Origin: Ecytonucleospora hepatopenaei
Lineage: Eukaryota; Microsporidia; Enterocytozoonidae
Direction: 5' to 3'
DNA length: 64,000 nt
Assembly (NCBI GenBank): GCA_026692725.1
Contig: JAPMUG010000010.1
Coordinates: 77,001 to 141,000 of the forward strand
The notes below the pieces were generated by a model. That model had not been told where the DNA came from, ran no database searches, and was given only the letters and a program-made list of their open reading frames with translations. Positions 10,297 through 19,019 of this stretch are shown here, piece by piece (within the stretch, counting starts at the first letter, position 1; every line of letters starts with the position of its first letter). Position numbers and translations under genes: made by a program.

Positions 10297-10354
10297 ACAA
10301 ACAAATTTTAATTTTGTTTGTATAACGCATAAAAAAGAACTTAGATTTTATGCA
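10297..10354 (+). promoter_or_regulatory. Palindromic upstream element plus GCATAAA box, copy 1
   Basis: ACAAACAAA (10297-10305), a 7-bp spacer and TTTGTTTGT (10313-10321) form a perfect 9-7-9 inverted repeat ending 33 bp before the ATG. It is followed by CGCATAAAA and TTTTATGCA. The same element occurs at two other paralogous genes. Confidence 0.8.
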
Positions 10355-11317
10355 ATGCATTTCTTAAAATATATTTTAAGAGCAAACACAGCACTTGATT
10401 TTTGCAGGCAAGACATAATGGCTGCGGAACAATGTTTGTCAAATCCATGCGAAAGATACAATCCTCAACCACCATATTGTCCAGTGCCATATGTTGAAAG
10501 ACCCTGTGTTCCTAGTGAAGCAGCAAATCAGGCACTTAGAGAATTAGAACTTTTACTTAAAGAGTTTACACCAAGTCTATTAGGTTATGTAAATAGAGAA
10601 ATTCACCGTGCGTTTAATGAACTCTATACTGAACTTTTATTAGCAGATGCAAGGGCAGACGATGAAATTTTCCATCTAGCACACCAGTTAGAAAGAGAAA
10701 TCCTTGAAGTAGTGAGCATTCGTCTTAAGGAATTTGGATTTAGCTTAGCAACATCCATAAGGAACGGATTTGCTAAATCTAGAGTAGCAGGTGCAGCTGC
10801 ATTGGCAGCTGCAAAAGTTGATATTGCAGCAGTTATAACAGCGTTATCTGCACTAACAGATGCTGAAATCTTAGCAAACTTACAGGACAAAACTAATGGA
10901 TTTCAAGCACAGGCAATTAGTGCTGCAAGGGGAATTAGCGCTGCAACAATTGCATCACTGCAAAAACAAGAAAAGGACATTTTATCAAAAATATCTCAAG
11001 GTATTGCAAATGAAAAGGCTTTCTTAACAAACTCAATAGCAAAATTTTTTAAAGATTTCGACAAAGGTGCCAAAGCAGTCTATGCAAACTATAATGCAGT
11101 CACTAGAAAATTAATTGAAAATGCTAAGATTTATTTAGAAAATGAAATATCAAGAATTATAGCATACAAAACAAGAAGAGATGGTATGATGGCTGTTGGT
11201 ATTTTAAGAAGACTGATCCAAACAGAGACAGGATGTAATTATGTTGAAGGATCAATCCCTATTAATTTGTTAATTAACCAGCCACAATTTCAACGTCAAC
11301 ATCAAATAACTGTGTAA
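10355..11317 (+). CDS. Helical secreted-type protein, three-member family, copy 1
   Basis: A 320-residue protein with a short, weakly hydrophobic N-terminus, a Cys/Pro-rich segment (about residues 30-50, six Cys-containing motifs ending RPCVPSEAANQALRELELLL) and then an almost fully alpha-helical, Ala/Ile/Leu-rich body. It is clearly paralogous to the product at 19020 (shared CVPxExANxALRxxExLL near the N-terminus, AIAKLFKDF and LExEI blocks near the C-terminus) and more distantly to that at 11852. Abundance-type composition, Cys-rich head and the shared upstream palindrome suggest a structural spore wall or polar tube component, but no known family could be matched. Function is inference. 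Confidence 0.7.
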   Translation: MHFLKYILRANTALDFCRQDIMAAEQCLSNPCERYNPQPPYCPVPYVERPCVPSEAANQALRELELLLKEFTPSLLGYVNREIHRAFNELYTELLLADARADDEIFHLAHQLEREILEVVSIRLKEFGFSLATSIRNGFAKSRVAGAAALAAAKVDIAAVITALSALTDAEILANLQDKTNGFQAQAISAARGISAATIASLQKQEKDILSKISQGIANEKAFLTNSIAKFFKDFDKGAKAVYANYNAVTRKLIENAKIYLENEISRIIAYKTRRDGMMAVGILRRLIQTETGCNYVEGSIPINLLINQPQFQRQHQITV

Positions 11318-11343
11318 ATACAGATATTGAAAATTAAATAAAT

Positions 11344-11745
11344 ATGTGTTCTAAATTTTCATCCTTTTATTTTATTATGGCTTCAGACCTTCTTCTTTTT
11401 GTCAATGAAGAAGAAAAAATAGTATTACACATTGAACTTAATGCTGACAGTGCTTCTTCCTTAATCTTTTTTATAGCATATGCATCCATTAAACAAACGG
11501 AAGGTTTTTATGAAGATTTTATGGTATATAAAACATATTGTATGCATGGTGCACAGATTATATATGTTACAAATAGGAAAATAGGCGATAAATATTTACA
11601 AGACTTTTTAAATAAGATTCAAAATATGTTTTATAAAATTTTATTACATCCAAATATTTATAAAAATGACTGTATTGAATCAGATGAGTTTGAAAATTTT
11701 ATAAAACAGGAATATGTAGATATGATTACTAAAATAGAATTATAA
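11344..11745 (+). CDS. TRAPP complex subunit, sedlin/Trs20-like (longin fold)
   Basis: TRAPP tethers vesicles and activates Rab1-type GTPases at the Golgi. The 133-residue protein has the longin-fold order: an N-terminal strand (ASDLLLFVNEEEKIVLHIEL), a helix (LIFFIAYASIKQT), strands, then a C-terminal helix block FLNKIQNMFYKILLHPNIYKNDCIESDEFENFIKQEYV, which follows the sedlin pattern of a helix, N-P-F/Y, then I.S..F...V. An alternative start is the ATG at 11377 (MASDLLLF), which fits sedlins better. It begins only 26 bp after the preceding stop codon. Assignment to Trs20 rather than another longin subunit is moderate. Confidence 0.6.
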   Translation: MCSKFSSFYFIMASDLLLFVNEEEKIVLHIELNADSASSLIFFIAYASIKQTEGFYEDFMVYKTYCMHGAQIIYVTNRKIGDKYLQDFLNKIQNMFYKILLHPNIYKNDCIESDEFENFIKQEYVDMITKIEL

Positions 11746-11790
11746 AAATATTTTATGTTTGCATTAGTTAGATATTAAGAAATGGTAAAC

Positions 11791-11851
11791 ACAAACAAAA
11801 TAAAATTTTGTTTGTATAATTAAGCATAAAAACAAACAGAATGCATAAAAC
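11791..11851 (+). promoter_or_regulatory. Palindromic upstream element plus GCATAAA box, copy 2
   Basis: ACAAACAAA (11791-11799), 7 bp, TTTGTTTGT (11807-11815), ending 36 bp before the ATG. AAGCATAAAA and ATGCATAAAAC follow, the latter directly against the start codon. Confidence 0.85.
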
Positions 11852-12817
11852 ATGTTTTTGTTTTTTAGAGCATTGACAGTAGCAACTTATTCATTTGAAT
11901 GCAGGACAGACTGTACACCACCAGAAGATTTTAACCAATGTTTTGACAACCCTGATTATTGTGAATCTTCCTCTCGTGAGTCATATGTTCCAGTTGTGTA
12001 TACAGCACCAACACCTAAACTGGCAGATGCAAACTTAAGTGGTGCAGTTGCTCTTCTTGTTACATCAATAACAGATGAAGGAAAGGTACTAAAATCAAGA
12101 CTCTATCAACTTTTTCATGAAATTGAAAACTGTTTAGATGAAGATGTAAAATGTTGTAAAGAAGAAATTAAAGAAGTAACAGAAGATACTGTAAACAAGA
12201 CATGTGTTAATGAAACAGAAAGCGCAAAACTTTTGTTTGATAAATTGGTTAGTGATATCAATGATGTTTTATCTTCATGCACAGATGATGTTGAAGCAGA
12301 AGTTACTGCAGCATTTTTAGCTTTGAATGCAAAAATTACTGCTGAAATTACACGTGTAGCTGGATTAAAAAACAAAGAATTGATGGATTATGTTAGAAAT
12401 CTATCATCAGGTCTTTTACCCACATTACTTAGCTTTACAAATGTTACAAAAAATACTGTTGAAACAAGTATTAGGGCAACAGAAGAAGCATGCAAAGAAG
12501 AAGCATTAAGGCTATTAACTCAATTTTACCCTAGACTTGAGACTATTGTAAGACAAGCTTGTTCACAGCTTTCAACTGAAATGAATGAGACAACTGAATC
12601 GAAAATGGGATCTTTAAAAATCAACTGTTTTTACATTGATGAAATAAAATCAAAATTTAACAATTACATTAAAAATCATCAATCAAATTTAACCAGAGCA
12701 ATCCAAGAATGGGGTGCACTTTATTTGAACAATTTGTGTAAAAAACCATATGCAACAAAAAGCAAATATGTACCACAAAATTATAACAATTACATGAGAA
12801 GAGCAGTTTGTTCTTAA
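11852..12817 (+). CDS. Helical secreted-type protein, three-member family, copy 2
   Basis: A 321-residue protein with a hydrophobic N-terminal signal (MFLFFRALTVATYSF), a Cys-rich segment (CRTDCTPPEDFNQCFDNPDYC), then a long helical body. It has more cysteines in the body (CLDEDVKCC, SSCTDD, RQACSQ) and possible N-glycosylation sites (NKT, NET, NVT). It is the most diverged member of the family but shares size, Cys-rich head, helical body and the 9-7-9 upstream palindrome. Cysteine-rich, signal-bearing, helical proteins suit a disulphide-linked extracellular structure; identity is unknown. Confidence 0.7.
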   Translation: MFLFFRALTVATYSFECRTDCTPPEDFNQCFDNPDYCESSSRESYVPVVYTAPTPKLADANLSGAVALLVTSITDEGKVLKSRLYQLFHEIENCLDEDVKCCKEEIKEVTEDTVNKTCVNETESAKLLFDKLVSDINDVLSSCTDDVEAEVTAAFLALNAKITAEITRVAGLKNKELMDYVRNLSSGLLPTLLSFTNVTKNTVETSIRATEEACKEEALRLLTQFYPRLETIVRQACSQLSTEMNETTESKMGSLKINCFYIDEIKSKFNNYIKNHQSNLTRAIQEWGALYLNNLCKKPYATKSKYVPQNYNNYMRRAVCS

Positions 12818-12928
12818 ACACTAAAACATTAAAACATTATAATATTATAATATTAGTAGAATTGTTTAAATAATAAATATCAATATTGTAATTAGTAAAA
12901 TTGTTGTAAAATGTTTAATTTAATTATT

Positions 12929-15900
12929 TTAAGCATTAAAATCATATAAAACATCAAATGAACCTGTCCCATTTTTTATCAAATTACCAACTGAAATATT
13001 AGCAGATGGATTAGACATGTTATCTTCTAAACAAAATCGACCGGCTTCTTTTATTTTCGTAAAACAAGATTCATATGACATTCTCTGTATAATTGAATCA
13101 TTTATATCAAATGAATGCCTATTAAAAGCACCATAATTACCATTTCTAGTCATATAATCAGCAGTTAATTCCAAGTGCTTTTGCTCTATTGAAATTCCAT
13201 AAACACCAAATACATTTTCTATTTCACTAACAATTACACTTCTAGCTGCTTCTATTCCAAAGTGAATATACACAGAATATATATCATTTGAAAGTGAATT
13301 ATAAAACATTTTCATATTATTGTGAAAAATACTCATTCCAAACAAGTTAATAAATGTACTGCCTTCTAAATATACGTCATAAAGTTCACAGTTATTTGAA
13401 CCAACACCATTAGCTTTTACTGCTTTAGCACCACCAAAACCATCAACTTCTCTTATAATTGTAGATTTTAATGTATTTTCTACATGTTCCATAACATTAG
13501 CCTTAAAATTGCTTGGGTATTTTAAATGGAGGAAAATTCGCTTGTTTTTAATCTTAAAAATACTATTTTCAACGTTAAACAAATTATCATCATTTTCTTC
13601 CTGGGTATTTGAAATATCATCATTCTTTGTTGCTGTTAATATTTCATCATCTGTCATATCATCATCAACTTTAGTATCATCATTGCTTGATAAATCATGA
13701 TTTCCATTTTTTATAGTAACATCGCTTTCGCTGCTATTTTCATCACTGGATGTTTCTTGATCACTTTTTTCATTTTTATATTCAGCATCTTCTTTCTTTT
13801 CTTCATCTAAAATTTCAATTGCACTAAGTTTAAGCCTAAGCATTTTGTTTAACTTCCTCATGAATTTTTGGTTAAGAATAGTAACAAACTCTTTAAAAAT
13901 ACCTTCTTCTTGATATTCATGTGAAATGGAAATTACAATGGAAAGTCTTTTGCTGTATCCACCGGCTGCAAAATTTCTTTCCTTAACATATTTTTCTGTT
14001 ATTTTTATTTCATTAACCATGTCATATGCAGTTAAAACATTAAAAGTTTCTATCAAATCATCAGAAATATTTTTAGGAACCGCATTTAGTGCTATTGATG
14101 GTGTTTTAATAGTTTTGGATGCAACCATAACTATTTCCCTAAGTCTTGGAATTCCAAGGGTGACATTTCTTCCACCTACACCTGCCAAGTGGAAGGTATT
14201 GAGTGTCATTTGGGTGGATGGTTCTCCAATGGATTGTGCTGCAATAACACCCACTGATGTGCCCGGGATATCTTCACTGCCATAGCAAATAATTCTATTG
14301 TTTACATTTTTAAGTCTAATACTGCCATCATATGCAACTGTAATGCCTTCCATATGTTTTACCAGACACCTTTGTAAATATCCACTGTTAGCTGTTTTAA
14401 CTGCAGTGTCAATCAATCCTTCTCTCCCTGCCATACAGTGAAAATAAAAACTGCTTGCGCTTAACCCTGTCAAAAATCTTTCTAAAACAAAACCTCCCGC
14501 TGAAACATTTTGGTAATAGTCTACACTCGAAAAGCAGGGAAGAGATTTTCCTGATATCTGTTGTGGCACTCTCCTACCCTCCAATTCCTGCTGTCCCAAA
14601 CAGATGGATATTTGACTCAAATTAACCATACTTCCTTTTGCTCCTGACTGTATTATATTAAGCATATTGTTTTTAAGTTTTTGTTTAGACATATCCTCAT
14701 TTAAAATACATTGTAAATCACTGACTGATTCATTAACTTTTTTAAATAACACACCTGCTTCTTTTTTTATTTCTTCCGTTAATTTATGCTTGTTATTTGC
14801 TACTTTATAAAAGCAATGTAAATTGTTATTTAGCTTTTCCTCTCCTTCTTTGTTTAAAAGTAAATCATCATAACTCAATGTAAATCCTTTATGTATAACG
14901 TATTCATTTACCATTCTGCCAAAAACAGTAAGCAAAACATTGCATATTGATGTGCTGTATTTTTTACTTAAAACATGAATGATATTATTAGGTGATGTTC
15001 CAAGTGTATTCTTATCCAAAAGACCAGTTACCATTATAGAATTAACAAACAAAACATTATCACCATCAACTTTTCCTTTTTGGCAATAGCTAAAGTCTGT
15101 AATTCCTAAATTTATCAAAATAGTTGAAACAATATCTTTACCTGTAAAATATTTAATACTTCCACAGCATATGCTACCTTCTAAAAACACAATTTTATCC
15201 CTTTTATTCCTTATATTCATTTTATAAACATATGCATAAATAGCATTAAATACGATTTGCCTGTATTCCCATTCTAAGAAAAATTCACTTGGTAAAGTCA
15301 AAACGGTTGCACCGACAAGGTGATCCTGCGACAACCCGCGAATTGGCGCATTTGTAGAGGGAACAAAATAAAGACGATCTGTAGAGCAAACCTCGTTAAT
15401 TTCAGAAATGCTTTGTAAATCTTGTGGAAAGTGAATGTTCATCTCGTCTCCGTCAAAGTCTGCGTTATACGATTTGCAGTTGACGTAGTGCATACGCAAA
15501 GTTTTTTCATTTTTTAAAACACGCACTGTGTGACCCATCAGAGATACAACGTGTAAGGTTGGCTGGCGATTCACAAGAACCTTGTCTCCAGATACCAAAT
15601 GACGGTATACATGGACATCATTGGAATCAGAATGATTTTCTCCATTTACAAAATTTCCTTCTATGTAGCTTTCTACAAACTTTTTTCTTTTTTCTCGTGT
15701 AACATGCTTAAGGCTAATCATTTCACCATTTACACGCAAATAGTTGGCACCTGGATAAAAATTGTGGCCATTCACAACTGCTTCACTTAGCTTCTTTTGG
15801 TTGTACTTGTTTAATTTCTCAGGAAAAGTCAACTGCTGAGCAAAAACCAAGGGAACTCCGATTTCCCCAGTTTCAAGGCACGGATCTGGAGAAATCACAG

Positions 15901-16933
15901 AACGAGCTGAAAAATTCACTCTCTTTCCCATGATATTCTGGCGAAAAAGACCTTCCTTCTTTTCAAGCACCTGCTTTATTCCCTCTTTTCCTGCCTTAGA
16001 ATCTTTTGCCTGTGCACTGTCGTAATATGCGTTAATTTGAACCTGCAACTCTCCTTCAAATTTGCTATCATTTTCTGCTAACATACTCATGTTAAGAATG
16101 TGTGTTAACTGAGTGTTCATGGGATTTTCATAAATCATTCCATCTCTCATTTTGGCCGGTCTCATCTTATTTGGACTTATCAAAATATTTTCAATAAAAA
16201 ACATGTCATTTATTAACGTACTTTCAAACCCATCATTTTCTTCTTTTTTGTACTCGCTAAAATCCGTGTTAAACATTTTTTCAAATAACACGTTTTCATT
16301 TTTAAAAGCTTCGTACATTATTTCGTATATTTCTGTTACTTTCATAAAAAGCAACTCTCCTTCAATTTCGTTTGCTATTTTAGCATTCTGTATTTTTTTG
16401 ATTCTTGGATTTGTTTTGTTACATTCCATGCACTTTACTTTTGAATTCATTCTTTTTATCCAATCATACACTGTCAAAACATGTTTATTCATGTCCTTGT
16501 TTCTCTCTTCAGACAAACTTATTATATTTGCCAGTTCTTCGTATGTTTCTACATTGCTGTTGTTTAGGTCATTAATAACAAGTTCTGCTTTACTCATTTC
16601 AAGATAAAAATTAAGTCTTTCCGTTGGTGTTAACTTCATTTTTTTGCAATTAAAGCAAATGCATTTTAAGAGGGAAACCAACAACTCAAAGCTAAGTGGA
16701 TTGAATGATTTTCTAATGGGTAGATAACCAAAGTGTCCTGGACAAGAAAGAAAGTCTAAAGAACACGTTTTGCATATTTCATCCTTTTCACATGGACCCA
16801 TATGCAAATCATAAAAGCCATTTTCAACTGCATGTCCAAACTTGTCAAGAGATCTTGCTTCTGTTACTTTTATATCTGCTAAACTTATAATTTCCTTTTG
16901 TTTATACCATTTAAACTTTAAATTTGAAATCAT
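12929..16933 (-). CDS. RPA190: RNA polymerase I largest subunit (A190)
   Basis: The catalytic subunit of Pol I, which transcribes rRNA in the nucleolus. The 1334-residue protein has an N-terminal zinc site (CKTC..C..GH, residues 54-67), the clamp and the invariant metal-binding NADFDGDE near residues 488-495, a bridge-helix region, and the C-terminal block with EAARSVIVSEIENVFGVYGISIEQKHL followed by NGTGSFDVL. A strongly acidic, low-complexity insert at about residues 1040-1125 is characteristic of A190 and absent from Pol II and Pol III. No heptad C-terminal domain is present, which excludes Pol II. It is shorter than yeast A190 (about 1660). 5S rRNA lies 187 bp upstream on the other strand. 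Confidence 0.93.
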   Translation of the reverse strand: MISNLKFKWYKQKEIISLADIKVTEARSLDKFGHAVENGFYDLHMGPCEKDEICKTCSLDFLSCPGHFGYLPIRKSFNPLSFELLVSLLKCICFNCKKMKLTPTERLNFYLEMSKAELVINDLNNSNVETYEELANIISLSEERNKDMNKHVLTVYDWIKRMNSKVKCMECNKTNPRIKKIQNAKIANEIEGELLFMKVTEIYEIMYEAFKNENVLFEKMFNTDFSEYKKEENDGFESTLINDMFFIENILISPNKMRPAKMRDGMIYENPMNTQLTHILNMSMLAENDSKFEGELQVQINAYYDSAQAKDSKAGKEGIKQVLEKKEGLFRQNIMGKRVNFSARSVISPDPCLETGEIGVPLVFAQQLTFPEKLNKYNQKKLSEAVVNGHNFYPGANYLRVNGEMISLKHVTREKRKKFVESYIEGNFVNGENHSDSNDVHVYRHLVSGDKVLVNRQPTLHVVSLMGHTVRVLKNEKTLRMHYVNCKSYNADFDGDEMNIHFPQDLQSISEINEVCSTDRLYFVPSTNAPIRGLSQDHLVGATVLTLPSEFFLEWEYRQIVFNAIYAYVYKMNIRNKRDKIVFLEGSICCGSIKYFTGKDIVSTILINLGITDFSYCQKGKVDGDNVLFVNSIMVTGLLDKNTLGTSPNNIIHVLSKKYSTSICNVLLTVFGRMVNEYVIHKGFTLSYDDLLLNKEGEEKLNNNLHCFYKVANNKHKLTEEIKKEAGVLFKKVNESVSDLQCILNEDMSKQKLKNNMLNIIQSGAKGSMVNLSQISICLGQQELEGRRVPQQISGKSLPCFSSVDYYQNVSAGGFVLERFLTGLSASSFYFHCMAGREGLIDTAVKTANSGYLQRCLVKHMEGITVAYDGSIRLKNVNNRIICYGSEDIPGTSVGVIAAQSIGEPSTQMTLNTFHLAGVGGRNVTLGIPRLREIVMVASKTIKTPSIALNAVPKNISDDLIETFNVLTAYDMVNEIKITEKYVKERNFAAGGYSKRLSIVISISHEYQEEGIFKEFVTILNQKFMRKLNKMLRLKLSAIEILDEEKKEDAEYKNEKSDQETSSDENSSESDVTIKNGNHDLSSNDDTKVDDDMTDDEILTATKNDDISNTQEENDDNLFNVENSIFKIKNKRIFLHLKYPSNFKANVMEHVENTLKSTIIREVDGFGGAKAVKANGVGSNNCELYDVYLEGSTFINLFGMSIFHNNMKMFYNSLSNDIYSVYIHFGIEAARSVIVSEIENVFGVYGISIEQKHLELTADYMTRNGNYGAFNRHSFDINDSIIQRMSYESCFTKIKEAGRFCLEDNMSNPSANISVGNLIKNGTGSFDVLYDFNA

Positions 16934-17120
16934 AAAGTAGTTTAAAAATTTTAAATAACTTAAAAATTATAATAAGGAATAAAAAAAGATTTTTATATTT
17001 TTGTAATACTTTAAAGATTTTTTGCAAATTTTAAATGCAAAAGTGTCAAAAAGAAGCAAAAAATACGAAGATATTTACTTTTATATACACAATGTTATAT
17101 TTAAACTAGAAATTATAAAC

Positions 17121-17239
17121 AGTTGCGGTCATATTTTCAGATAAGCTCCCGAACCCGTCAGCTCTCGGTAGATAAACCTGTACAAGCTTAAACAAGTACT
17201 GAGTTGAGAGATCACTCGGAAACGTTAAGTACTGCAATT
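17121..17239 (+). rRNA. 5S ribosomal RNA
   Basis: About 119 bp starting AGTTGCGGTCATA and ending GTACTGCAATT. The 5' AGTTGC pairs with 3' GCAATT to close helix I. Internal segments follow the eukaryotic 5S order: CCCGAACCCGTCAGCTCTCGG (loop B and helix III region), an A-box-like AAGCTTAAACAAGTACT, then GAGTTGAGAGATCACTCGGAAACGTTAAGTACTGC. A T run at 17238-17243 is a normal Pol III terminator. The sequence is diverged from common fungal 5S but all landmarks are in place. It is a single dispersed copy between protein genes, not in an rDNA unit. Confidence 0.9.
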
Positions 17240-17244
17240 TTTTG
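17236..17244 (+). terminator. Pol III oligo-T terminator of the 5S gene
   Basis: A run of T residues immediately after the 3' end of the 5S rRNA, matching the usual RNA polymerase III termination signal. Confidence 0.7.
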
Positions 17245-17251
17245 TAAAATT

Positions 17252-18124
17252 TTATTTATTGAAAAATTTTGTTTCCTGAAGTTTTTTGAGCTGTTTAAGT
17301 TGTTCATCATACCATTCTAAAATATCATCTATATTTTGTTTATTTTTAAGTTTTTCATATTCACTTTGTAATTTTTCAATTGTTTCTTTTAATTTTGATA
17401 ATACTGTATTAGTTAAAACCTTGCTTGTTTGATATATTTTAAAATTTCTAGAAAAATCTTCTCCTTCAATTTCTAAATCTTTCATTTCTGCTACATCCTT
17501 TTTAAGTTCATCAAAGTTACATTCATCGACATCAGTTGAATCTACCGTTGCACCTTTTATTGCGTATTTTTGCTTACTTTTTTGTTTTGTTCTAAATGAT
17601 GTTATTCGACGAATTTTAAAGTTTGTATTTTCTATTACTTGTTTGAACTTTTCAGCATAATCAGGCATCATTATTTCTTTAAGTTCATAAAATTTGAATG
17701 TTATTTTTTTAGACAATTTTTTAAGTTTTCTCTTTTTCAACGGATGTGTTCTTTTTATTTTTTGTTTAATTGTTTCTGCTTTTTCTAAAGCAGGTTTGCT
17801 CTGACTGATATGGCTAAAAAGTTTTAGACGTTCTTCTGGTAACCATAAAAGCATATCGTTTGTATATTTTGGCAGTTTCTTAATTTTATCATCTAAAACA
17901 TCCAAATAATTTTGTATGTATTTAAGCTCTTCTTTATTGCTTTTATATTCATCATAATTCCTTTTTAGAGTTGCACAAAAAGAATTTAAAATGTAGATAA
18001 AATTTAAGGCTATTTGTTTGATTAGAAAACAAATAACAAATAATTGTTTAATCAAAAAAATGATGAATAAAAAGATTATTGTGTAGCACAAAATTTCATT
18101 TAAATACAAAAAATGTTGTTTCAT
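17252..18124 (-). CDS. Membrane protein with N-terminal helices and charged coiled coil
   Basis: From the ATG at 18124 the product has 290 residues. (The frame remains open upstream but only from a TTG.) Residues 12-45 are very hydrophobic and may form one or two transmembrane helices or an uncleaved signal anchor. The rest is Lys/Glu-rich and mostly helical, with a strongly basic segment (KIKRTHPLKKRKLKKLSKK) and a C-terminal coiled coil. Upstream on the minus strand is TTTTATGCATTG, resembling the GCATAAA-type boxes of the helical secreted family. No known family recognised. Confidence 0.6.
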   Translation of the reverse strand: MKQHFLYLNEILCYTIIFLFIIFLIKQLFVICFLIKQIALNFIYILNSFCATLKRNYDEYKSNKEELKYIQNYLDVLDDKIKKLPKYTNDMLLWLPEERLKLFSHISQSKPALEKAETIKQKIKRTHPLKKRKLKKLSKKITFKFYELKEIMMPDYAEKFKQVIENTNFKIRRITSFRTKQKSKQKYAIKGATVDSTDVDECNFDELKKDVAEMKDLEIEGEDFSRNFKIYQTSKVLTNTVLSKLKETIEKLQSEYEKLKNKQNIDDILEWYDEQLKQLKKLQETKFFNK

Positions 18125-18273
18125 TGCATTTTTACAAATTTTTATAATAAACAATGCATAAAAGATATTATTTTAATAATTTTAAATTTTATTCAACTCA
18201 TTTTATCTAGTGTTGAAACAAAAAATAATAAATTTATCTTGACATTTATTTAGAAACACGCATTTGTATGTTA

Positions 18274-18819
18274 TTAACCTTCTAACTCACTTTTTATTTG
18301 GAGCAAAGCAATTATTTGTGATGTTAAAAAACTTGAAATATCCTTAATTTGTGTTCCTTCTAAACTTTTTAATTCTGATTGAAGTAACCTGATCATTTCA
18401 TTTATTTCTTCCAACAAAAACATTTTATGTTGTTGTTTTTCTTGTTGAGATTTAGTGCTAAAAAAATTACTGAAATCCTGGTAAAGAATTTCTTGAAAAG
18501 TTTGAATTTCATTATCATATACTAATAATAACTCTTTTGTAATCATTACTTCTTCTTCTTTATAGATTTTTACTTTTTCTTTATAATTTTCCTGTACACT
18601 TAAATATAACGCAAGCATTGAGTAAACATTTTTCAAAAAATGTCCCGTTTCTTTTACTCTTGTTATTGAAAAATTTTGTACACTTTTAATCTCAGCTTTT
18701 ATATCATTAGTTGATGATGTTATCATTTCGTTTAAATCAATAACTGATAAACCCTGTGTTTGAACATCTGGATTGGTTGCTTCAGCACAAAATACAAGAT
18801 TTATTAAAAATAAAAACAT
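18274..18819 (-). CDS. Small secreted helical protein, unknown function
   Basis: A 181-residue protein with a clean signal peptide (MFLFLINLVFCAEA, likely cleavage after FCA). A helical body rich in Glu, Lys, Ser and Leu follows, with no cysteine after the signal and no transmembrane segment. It is divergent from the helical family copy at 19020 and separated from it by 200 bp. Its helical, secreted nature is similar, but I cannot align it convincingly with that family. It is probably secreted or placed at the spore surface. Confidence 0.65.
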   Translation of the reverse strand: MFLFLINLVFCAEATNPDVQTQGLSVIDLNEMITSSTNDIKAEIKSVQNFSITRVKETGHFLKNVYSMLALYLSVQENYKEKVKIYKEEEVMITKELLLVYDNEIQTFQEILYQDFSNFFSTKSQQEKQQHKMFLLEEINEMIRLLQSELKSLEGTQIKDISSFLTSQIIALLQIKSELEG

Positions 18820-18961
18820 TTAAGGATGTTTAAATAACATAATATTATTCAAAAATTAAAAAATTTTAATAAACTTTGTAATACGTTTTTATATCCATCT
18901 ATAAGGTAAAAGTCATTTATTTAAAATAAAAATATTTTAAAAATTAAAATAAAATATTAAA

Positions 18962-19019
18962 ACAAACAAAAAAGTATTTTGTTTGTATTAAGCATAAAAA
19001 AAGATAAAATGCATAAAAC
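18962..19019 (+). promoter_or_regulatory. Palindromic upstream element plus GCATAAA box, copy 3
   Basis: ACAAACAAA (18962-18970), 7 bp, TTTGTTTGT (18978-18986), ending 33 bp before the ATG, followed by AAGCATAAAA and ATGCATAAAAC against the start codon, as at copy 2. Confidence 0.85.

Noticed and set aside
10624..10890. Minus-strand Ala/Ser-rich 88-codon frame
   Set aside because: Antisense to the helical secreted gene at 10355; its composition follows from the Ala-rich helices on the other strand.
12929..16933. Assignment of the large polymerase subunit to Pol II or Pol III
   Set aside because: No C-terminal heptad repeats (Pol II), and the acidic insert plus the GTGSFDVL end are specific to the Pol I subunit.
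17252..18154. Longer start of the membrane coiled-coil gene at 18154
   Set aside because: That codon is TTG; the first ATG is at 18124, and no gene here needs a non-ATG start except probable pseudogenes.
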